Source of the DNA: an uncultured Gemmiger sp.
GTDB lineage: Bacteria > Bacillota > Clostridia > Oscillospirales > Ruminococcaceae
Length of the DNA: 64,000 nt
Reading direction: 5' to 3'
Assembly: GCA_934502625.1 (NCBI GenBank)
Contig: CAKSUQ010000001.1
Coordinates: 1 to 64,000, forward strand
A program made the translations under genes and the position numbers. Within the stretch, counting starts at the first letter, position 1; the number at the start of each line of letters is the position of its first letter. Below, piece by piece: positions 58,275 to 64,000 of this stretch. A model generated the notes under the pieces. That model saw only the letters and a list, made by a program, of their open reading frames with translations, did not search any database and was not told where the DNA came from.

Positions 58275-59377
58275 ACGTTAGTCACCTCCAAAATAAACGT
58301 TGCCGCATCAGTTACCGCCGTATCTGCGTAAAAGTCCACGACCCCCGCGCCCGTCTCCAGTGCGGCAACCTTACACACGGAATCCGTTGGCTGCGTGCGT
58401 TGACTGACGGCCAACCGGCTGTTCGCAGTCACACTTTCAACCGTCGCGCGGTTGCGGTAGGCGTAGGTAGTCGCTGTCCCGTCGTCCCACGCAACGACAT
58501 AGCTGCCGGACACCCACCCGGCCGCAGGGGCGGTCACGGTCAGCACCTTCGTGCGGATGGCCGCCAGCATCTTGTCGATTTCGCCCTTCGGATAATAGTT
58601 CGACAAGTCTGGCTGCTCGCCGGTATCCTTCCACATCTCGGTGTCCGAATCCCACACCCAGATGGTATCCGTCGTGCCGATAATCGCCCAGTTGCCGTCC
58701 TTGCCCGTGGGGTAGGCGGCATTCAGCGCGGCCAGCGTGGCATACCAGCCCACTGCGCCTTGGCTTACCTGCTGGGCTTCCTTGGCGTATTTCTCCGCTG
58801 CTGTCGCGCTGTTCTTGGCGGCTTCCGCAGACGCAGCGGCGGCTTCAGCCTGCGGCTTTGCGGCGGAGGCTTCCTCTTTGGCGGCTTCGGCCTGCTTGGC
58901 CGATTCCTCGCTCGCCTTGCGGGCATTGTCGGCTTCCTTCGCTGCGGTATCCGCAGACCCCTGCGCCGTTTTGACAAGCTCTTCTGCATGCTCTGCCGCC
59001 GCAATGGCCTGCTGCACAAGGTCGGGGGTAGGCTCCTGTGCGTCATTTCCTTCCACGCCTGCCTGCTCCTTGACCGTGTAGCTGATGTTGTAGCTGATAA
59101 GCCGTACACCGTCTTTCAGCCCCTCCACCACCACCACACCGTCGCGTCCGGCACTTGCCGTTGCTTCCTTCGGTACGTCGACGGTATCATCGGCAAAGGC
59201 CGCCTTGCTCACCGGCTTTGCGTCGCCGGGCGGGTGCCACACCGTCACAATGGACAGCCCGTCCCACTCTGCCCCGCGCGTAAAGATGATTTTCTCCACG
59301 CCGTAGCTGTCATTTGTGCCGAGCTTCAGCTTCTTCGGGGACGGCTCATACCCGCTCAAACTAATATTGTGTTCCAT
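58271..59377 (-). CDS. Tail fibre / appendage protein with coiled coil
   Basis: A 368-residue protein. The N-terminal 100 residues are beta-rich (KLGTNDSYGVEKIIF). An alanine-rich coiled coil (about 125-210, KEADNARKASEESAKQAEAA) probably forms a trimer stalk, followed by a short carbohydrate-exposed tip (GTTDTIWVWDSDTEMWKDTG) and a closing domain. It overlaps the lectin-like gene by 4 bases. Confidence 0.75.
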   Translation of the reverse strand: MEHNISLSGYEPSPKKLKLGTNDSYGVEKIIFTRGAEWDGLSIVTVWHPPGDAKPVSKAAFADDTVDVPKEATASAGRDGVVVVEGLKDGVRLISYNISYTVKEQAGVEGNDAQEPTPDLVQQAIAAAEHAEELVKTAQGSADTAAKEADNARKASEESAKQAEAAKEEASAAKPQAEAAAASAEAAKNSATAAEKYAKEAQQVSQGAVGWYATLAALNAAYPTGKDGNWAIIGTTDTIWVWDSDTEMWKDTGEQPDLSNYYPKGEIDKMLAAIRTKVLTVTAPAAGWVSGSYVVAWDDGTATTYAYRNRATVESVTANSRLAVSQRTQPTDSVCKVAALETGAGVVDFYADTAVTDAATFILEVTNV

Positions 59378-59386
59378 ACGTCCCCC

Positions 59387-60634
59387 TTAGCTTTCTGCAT
59401 AAACCACAATCGCGGCCTGTGTACAGGTGGTGTCAGTATTTGAGCAGTACATCTGAATCGAATTGCCAGAAGATACCGTAAAACTGATGGTCTGTGCTCC
59501 GCTCGTTGTATCATGCGGTCCCCATAACCAGGAACCCCAGTTCAATTTGATACCGCTGCCGCCAGACCCCTGCGGTTGCGTAATGACAAAATAGGCGCGG
59601 TAAGTCCCGGCGCGGCTGAAGGTAAAGGAATACCCGCTTGCAGACCCGAATGTTCCATTCGCAAACACGGTTCGCTGGTCGCTGTTTCCGCTGCTCTGCA
59701 AAAAGCACCATACCAGAACGCCGCCATAGCTCGCCTTCACCGCGCCGCCCCCGGCATGGAATCCCTTCACGACCGTAACGCTGCCGCCGGGGTTGATCGT
59801 TGTGCCCCAGTTGCCCCGGTTCACCATTGCACCGGTGATTTTGCTTTTGGCGTTATTACTGTACCCGGTTTTCCCTGCCAGCAGGTCAGCCGCCGTCATA
59901 TTGCCGCTCAACGCCAGCGTCCCCGTGATTTTACTTTTGGCATTGGTGCTGTACCCAGTTTTTCCAGCCAGCAGGTCACCGGCGGTCATGTTTCCACTCA
60001 ACGCCAGCGTCCCCTTTTTCAGCGTCTTGTTCCCGGCATAAAAGGGTGCGCCGTTCAGCACGTCCCCGGTTCCGGCGGTGGCCTGTGCCAGCTTGGAGGT
60101 TGTCAGCCCACCGCCGCCGTTAAAATTTAATTGCGTACCGTCAAAGGTAAAGATCACCCAGCGCCCGGCCACAACGGCGTCACCGTCCACGGCATCCGCC
60201 CCGCAGTAGGCAGGCACAGCGTTGCCGTTGACCGTGAAGCTGTCGCCGCTCTCCCACGCCACAGGCACTTTAAAGCGCCCCACTGCGCCGGAACCTGTCA
60301 GGGCGTAAACCTTGCCGGTCTTGGTGCAGGCGTATTCCTGCACCGTCACGTCAACGCCTGCGTTGTTCGGGTCGTACACGCCCTTCGCCATGTCGCCCGT
60401 ACCAATGTCGATGACGCGCTGGTTAATGGCGTTGTTCGTTTCCTCTTTTGTGTAGCGGGCATTCAGCGCGTCCTCAGCCTGCTGCGAAAGCTCGTTGAAC
60501 GCGGGTACAATGATTTCCCGCGGGATTTCATCCATGATGCGCTGCATCTCGGCGGTCGACACGCCGGGAATATCCGGCTTGCCCACGTTGCCCTTGCCCT
60601 TCAGCTCCGCATCCGTGATTTTTCTCAATGCCAT
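59387..60634 (-). CDS. Tail fibre protein with GKTGYS repeats
   Basis: A 415-residue fibre. Two direct repeats of about 31 residues (each with LALSGNMTAxDLLAGKTGYS and NAKSKITG) form the collar-like repeat seen in many phage fibres. The C-terminal domain (about 290-415) is beta-rich and Gly/Ser-rich. The ATG at 60634 has AAGGGG upstream; an upstream extension lacks support. Confidence 0.8.
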   Translation of the reverse strand: MALRKITDAELKGKGNVGKPDIPGVSTAEMQRIMDEIPREIIVPAFNELSQQAEDALNARYTKEETNNAINQRVIDIGTGDMAKGVYDPNNAGVDVTVQEYACTKTGKVYALTGSGAVGRFKVPVAWESGDSFTVNGNAVPAYCGADAVDGDAVVAGRWVIFTFDGTQLNFNGGGGLTTSKLAQATAGTGDVLNGAPFYAGNKTLKKGTLALSGNMTAGDLLAGKTGYSTNAKSKITGTLALSGNMTAADLLAGKTGYSNNAKSKITGAMVNRGNWGTTINPGGSVTVVKGFHAGGGAVKASYGGVLVWCFLQSSGNSDQRTVFANGTFGSASGYSFTFSRAGTYRAYFVITQPQGSGGSGIKLNWGSWLWGPHDTTSGAQTISFTVSSGNSIQMYCSNTDTTCTQAAIVVYAES

Positions 60635-60638
60635 AATC

Positions 60639-62492
60639 TCACCCCTTGTAATTGCCGCCTTCCACGTATTCAATACTCGCCTGCACAATGCCAAAGGATT
60701 CGTTCAGCATATTGTTCGCAAACTGAAAGCTGCACTTGTCCACCCGCTTGATGCGCAGTTTCGTGTGGAAGGTTTTCGGGCTGGTATCGTTGGAGTAGCA
60801 TAAATGGGAATATACCAGCCGGGAATATCGGAAATAGCTCACGCCCGTCAAAAACTCTTTCAAGACCTGCCATTCGCCCTTCACGATGGCCGAAATTTTT
60901 ACACCCGCCGATGCCGCGTTCACTAGCTGCACTGCCAGATGCTTGAACGTCTTGTTCTTGTAAAAGTTCGACCCGCTGATGTAAGGCGTCTGCCAGCTGG
61001 CCGCAATGGCCGCGCCGTCATCGTTGAAGCTGCGGTAGTCGTCATCATCGGTATTAAAGCGGCATACCCGTCCATCGCTCGTGCCGAACCACAGCGTGCC
61101 GTCCTTCACAAACAAAATGCGCGCCGGAATGTTCGTGCAGTAAAAGCCCACGTACTGCCGGTTGGAGTACGGCTCATTTTTCGCCAGCCCCAGACTTTGC
61201 AGCCCGTCCAGTATGTAGGCGTGCCCATTCACCACCAGCCAGTACATATCGTTGTACACGCAGGCGCAAGCGTTTTGCAGCCCGCTTTCCTTCAGCAGCC
61301 GCCCGTTCAGGTAGTAGCTCCTGTCTTGGCTGTACCGCTCGGCGTTGATGTCGCTGGCCGTGATGGCGTAGATGCCGCTGCTCGTCAAAAATACCGGCTC
61401 GTTTTGCAAATATGCAAAGCTGTCCCGCGCCACCGCGCCGGGGCCTTTCAGCGTGTTGTAGATCGGGAACGCCGCCTCGCTGTCCACCAGATTGCCGCTG
61501 CGCAGAATGATGTTTCTGTCCGGCTCGTTGTCGTCCTTGTGCACCGCAATGCGGTTTTCAATGATGGTATAGCCAACGATGGCGCTCTTGTTCGTGCCCA
61601 GCACACTGTACCCCGTATCGGGGAAGTACGTCGGGTCGTCTTTCTGGCTGTACCAGTCGTAGTTTATGTAATTGGGGTTGCCGCTCAAAAACAGGCGGTC
61701 AACGTCGCCGTTTACACCAAATCGCGCCCCGATGCAGCACTTGTTGATGCGGTCAGCGTACCCCTTCACGGTGCGGCTCGCCTCGATCTCGATGTTGTCT
61801 TCGCCGGTCACGGGGCTTTTCCCCGGTGCTGTGCTGAATGTAACAACCCCTGTCGACGCATTACAGCTGTAGCCGCTCATCGTCGTCCACGTCCCGGCGC
61901 TTGTCAGCTGGCGCACCGTCACAGTGGCGCTGTCCAGCCCGGAAAAGCTCAGGTGGTATTGTGTCGAAGACCCGTCGCTCAAAAACCGCTCTTTGAATTT
62001 TGGCTGCAACAGGTTCAGCGATTCATAGCTCTGCCCGCCGCCGCTGGGGTTCTTGGCGATCGTAACGGTCGGGATGTACGCGCTGCTCATGGCAGACTTC
62101 ACGCTGCTGCCGTCATACACCAGCAGCAGCTTTCCGTCCGCAATGTACAGCTTGTCCCCAAACTGCCACGCTTGGCTTTTCGCGTCGTTCATGCCGGTAT
62201 AAATCTGCTCCGGTGTGTCCTTCATGCGGTACAGCGTCGTCCCGGCGTGGATCAGATCAAAGCTGTCCCCCTTGCGGGTATAGTGCCCGTTGATTTTCCC
62301 GCTGAACTTGTACTGTGTCTTGTACCCCATCCGCTTGCGCACCTTGCCCGGCTCACTGCGGATCATGTTCTCCGCATCCGGGCTTTGGGTCTGCGCCACG
62401 TTGAAGGGGTTCGACGTGAAATCCACCCCGTAAAACTGCGTCAGCTTGATAACATTCCTGTCCGGCACGTCGGGTATCGTAAATCTTGCCAT
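60639..62492 (-). CDS. Tail nozzle / stabilisation protein-like (tail tubular protein B analogue)
   Basis: A 617-residue beta-rich protein. Repeated blade-like units (GTTLYRMKDTPEQIYTGMND, NPNYINYDWYSQKDDPTYFP) suggest a beta-propeller as in nozzle proteins of short-tailed phages. Its place between adaptor and fibre genes fits this role. Family naming is by position and fold pattern. Confidence 0.7.
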   Translation of the reverse strand: MARFTIPDVPDRNVIKLTQFYGVDFTSNPFNVAQTQSPDAENMIRSEPGKVRKRMGYKTQYKFSGKINGHYTRKGDSFDLIHAGTTLYRMKDTPEQIYTGMNDAKSQAWQFGDKLYIADGKLLLVYDGSSVKSAMSSAYIPTVTIAKNPSGGGQSYESLNLLQPKFKERFLSDGSSTQYHLSFSGLDSATVTVRQLTSAGTWTTMSGYSCNASTGVVTFSTAPGKSPVTGEDNIEIEASRTVKGYADRINKCCIGARFGVNGDVDRLFLSGNPNYINYDWYSQKDDPTYFPDTGYSVLGTNKSAIVGYTIIENRIAVHKDDNEPDRNIILRSGNLVDSEAAFPIYNTLKGPGAVARDSFAYLQNEPVFLTSSGIYAITASDINAERYSQDRSYYLNGRLLKESGLQNACACVYNDMYWLVVNGHAYILDGLQSLGLAKNEPYSNRQYVGFYCTNIPARILFVKDGTLWFGTSDGRVCRFNTDDDDYRSFNDDGAAIAASWQTPYISGSNFYKNKTFKHLAVQLVNAASAGVKISAIVKGEWQVLKEFLTGVSYFRYSRLVYSHLCYSNDTSPKTFHTKLRIKRVDKCSFQFANNMLNESFGIVQASIEYVEGGNYKG

Positions 62493-62495
62493 CGC

Positions 62496-63107
62496 TTACC
62501 ACCAGCCTGTGTTGCTGTAGAATCCCTCTTTGCCGGGGGTTCTGTCCGGGTTTTTCAGCCGCTCAAACGCCGTCTCAAATTCATTGCGGTAATACGTCGA
62601 AACCGCAATGTCGTCGTCCTTGTACAGCTGGCTTGCCATGTACAGCGGCAGCAGCACCACTGCATCGTCCGGCAGGTTGATTTCGGTATCGTCCGCCGTG
62701 TCCAGCGTGATTTTTGTGGGCTTGGCGTCGTAGAACACCTCAAACGTGCCCTCTGCCTCTTTCGGGAAAACCAGATACTTCCCGCCCATGAACACCGTGT
62801 CATAGTAGGGCGTCGGGATGTCGTCATCATCAATGCTGTACACCTCCGGCGTACCCATGCGGTAAAAATCCTTGACGTCCTTCGTCATGTCGGCCACAAA
62901 GGCTTCGTCCTTGTCCTTGTCAAAGGTCACGCTCTTGCGGATGTACCGCCCTGCGGTCGCCAGCATCTGCATTGCTTCATTGGCTGCCTGCGGCATCGCG
63001 TTCAGATATTCGCTGATGGCATCGTCGGCGCTGTCAATCGTCGTGCCGTCACTGCTGAACATTTTCTGCAACGTTGCCAACTTGATTTCCTGCCACGTCA
63101 CTGGCAT
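62496..63107 (-). CDS. Head-tail adaptor protein (tail tubular protein A-like)
   Basis: A 203-residue protein; MPVTWQEIKLATLQKMFSSD start, helical core and acidic loop (YSIDDDDIPTPYYD). Next to the portal gene and in the typical size range of podovirus adaptors that connect portal and nozzle. It overlaps the portal gene by 59 bases in another frame. Confidence 0.75.
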   Translation of the reverse strand: MPVTWQEIKLATLQKMFSSDGTTIDSADDAISEYLNAMPQAANEAMQMLATAGRYIRKSVTFDKDKDEAFVADMTKDVKDFYRMGTPEVYSIDDDDIPTPYYDTVFMGGKYLVFPKEAEGTFEVFYDAKPTKITLDTADDTEINLPDDAVVLLPLYMASQLYKDDDIAVSTYYRNEFETAFERLKNPDRTPGKEGFYSNTGWW

Positions 63108-64000
63108 TCACCCCCTGTACCTGCATCTGCTGCATCGCATCCTGCTTGTCCATTTCTTCCTTTATAGACCGCTGCATCGTCGCCGCATACGGGAACCCTG
63201 TCTCCTTCAGCAGCGTCCACAAGCGGTACTGGCTGGCGGGCTCGTCGATATTACCAAAGCCGCCCGCCTGATACTTCACGTCCACCATGTCCCACAGCCG
63301 TTCGCGGTTGCTGGCAAGGTTGGACGCCGGGTCAACTTCAAAAATAAACTCGTCGTTCCAGTACAGTTCCCCGGCAGCGTCCCGCTTCAAAAATTCCATG
63401 CGGTCAAAATGGCCGAACTGCTGTTCCCCGTCCACGTCCGTCACCGTCATAGGGTACGGCTCATCGGCATAGGCCAGCAAAAATTCAAAGATCATGCGGT
63501 ACAGCTTGGCGTAGGCGTTGTTCTTCATCTCGCGCTTGCTCTGTAAGCGCCCGGCACTCTGGTTCGCGCTGAACTGCTTCGCGCTGCCCGATGTCGCCGA
63601 AGAATCGTACTTGCCCTGAAAGGCATCGGTAATGCCCAGCGCAGATTTCGCCCAGTTGTAGTTCAGTTCCAGCATGTTTTGGTCGTTCTGTACGTTGGGC
63701 TGCACGTTGATGACATCGATCAGGTTCTTTTGCGCGAGTGTCTCCACGCGCAAAACCTTTAGTTCGTCGTCACTCAAATCAATGCGCACGTCGGGCGGCA
63801 GCGTGACCCAGCTGCCGCCCTTCAGCAGCTTTTCTTGGATTTTCGTGCCGTATTTGTTGATGGCCTGCTGCTGATCGGCAATGATGTCCACATCCGAAAC
63901 GCCTAAAAACTGGTCGGATGCCGTAATGTTGATGCGCTCCACCAGCGGAAACCCGCGCGGCTTGTAGACTGGTATCTCATTCGCTTCCATCTCACCGGGC
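63049..64000 (-). CDS. Phage portal protein, C-terminal part (5' end beyond the window)
   Basis: At least 313 residues to the stop at 63049; the frame stays open to the window edge, so the N-terminus is missing. GVSDVDIIADQQQAINKYGT, NWAKSALGITDAFQGKYD and the C-terminal helices match portal proteins of short-tailed phages, the ring through which DNA enters and leaves the capsid. The last 59 bases overlap the adaptor gene, which supports close coupling. Confidence 0.85.
   Translation of the reverse strand, partial: PGEMEANEIPVYKPRGFPLVERINITASDQFLGVSDVDIIADQQQAINKYGTKIQEKLLKGGSWVTLPPDVRIDLSDDELKVLRVETLAQKNLIDVINVQPNVQNDQNMLELNYNWAKSALGITDAFQGKYDSSATSGSAKQFSANQSAGRLQSKREMKNNAYAKLYRMIFEFLLAYADEPYPMTVTDVDGEQQFGHFDRMEFLKRDAAGELYWNDEFIFEVDPASNLASNRERLWDMVDVKYQAGGFGNIDEPASQYRLWTLLKETGFPYAATMQRSIKEEMDKQDAMQQMQVQGVNASDVAGNQVGNVAENVQQ

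Larger units (their letters stand above)
31386..64000. mobile_element. Prophage, podovirus-like, integrated at tRNA-Thr (right end outside the window)
   Basis: From the tRNA-Thr 3' end onward every recognisable gene is phage-type: integrase, repressor/Cro switch, recombination and replication genes on the plus strand, then lysis, fibre, tail nozzle, adaptor and portal genes on the minus strand. The far attachment site, capsid and terminase genes lie beyond 64 kb. No tape-measure or sheath gene is seen, which suggests a short tail. Confidence 0.9.

Noticed and set aside
60939-63167. Plus-strand frame of 742 codons over nozzle and adaptor genes
   Set aside because: Antisense shadow; the minus-strand genes have ribosome sites and recognisable phage roles.

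Overview
The window looks like a chromosomal segment of a GC-rich gut Clostridia species, most plausibly of the Faecalibacterium / Gemmiger / Subdoligranulum group (Oscillospiraceae). This is inferred from gene content and style: a bacterial FatA-type acyl-ACP thioesterase, potABCD, an AGCS symporter, a YtrA-type GntR regulator with its ABC transporter, asnA, and many ATGA-coupled starts. No rRNA is present, so the assignment is not proven. A prophage starts at a tRNA-Thr gene near 31.4 kb and runs past the right edge, so the window is about half chromosome and half phage.

Chromosomal half (1-31.4 kb). From the left: acyl-ACP thioesterase; a polyamine importer operon (potABCD, minus strand) behind a consensus promoter and a 220-nt leader that can hide its own ribosome binding site; an acyltransferase-3 membrane enzyme; the remnant of an MFS efflux gene with an intact palindromic operator; a patatin-like lipase; a GntR/ABC-ATPase/permease operon under a perfect 34-bp palindrome; a polysaccharide flippase; tRNA-Leu; a large GT-C-like membrane protein coupled to an RluA pseudouridine synthase; an NhaC antiporter; a Na+/alanine symporter behind an attenuator-like terminator; an alpha/beta hydrolase; a second acyltransferase-3; rarA and nth firing from interlocked divergent promoters; a GntR/UTRA regulator; pyrBI with a small FTR-like iron-sulfur protein; a ClpA/ClpC-type AAA+ unfoldase; a heterodimeric ABC exporter; and asnA.

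Prophage half (31.4-64 kb, right end missing). The integrase lies next to the tRNA-Thr with four short direct repeats that look like integrase arm sites. The lysogeny region holds a membrane protein with a duplicated zinc motif, two microproteins, a cI-like repressor, three evenly spaced 16-bp operators and a Cro-like gene. One microprotein resembles the repressor's own C-terminal helix and is encoded convergently over its 3' end. The early plus-strand operon (34.5-45.8 kb) starts with a repeat-rich non-coding stretch and a protein with a RAMP-like glycine loop. It continues with a recombination and replication set (Sak-type annealing protein, NinB-like, HNH-like, SSB, DnaD-like, G39P-like, methyltransferase-like, RusA) and ends in an ArpU-like late regulator.

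The minus-strand late region (64-45.8 kb) reads portal, head-tail adaptor, tail nozzle-like protein, fibres, a C-type-lectin-like protein, a two-domain endolysin, holin and XhlA-like proteins, a coiled-coil virion protein and a 2318-residue protein likely ejected with the DNA. No tail tube, sheath or tape-measure gene is seen, which fits a short-tailed (podovirus-like) phage. Terminase and capsid genes must lie beyond 64 kb. Early and late operons converge on a strong 17-bp-stem terminator at 45.8 kb.

The best candidates for something undescribed are the repressor-mimic microprotein, the GCAACGGC repeat field with the adjacent RAMP-like protein, the potABCD leader, and the rarA/nth interlocked promoters.
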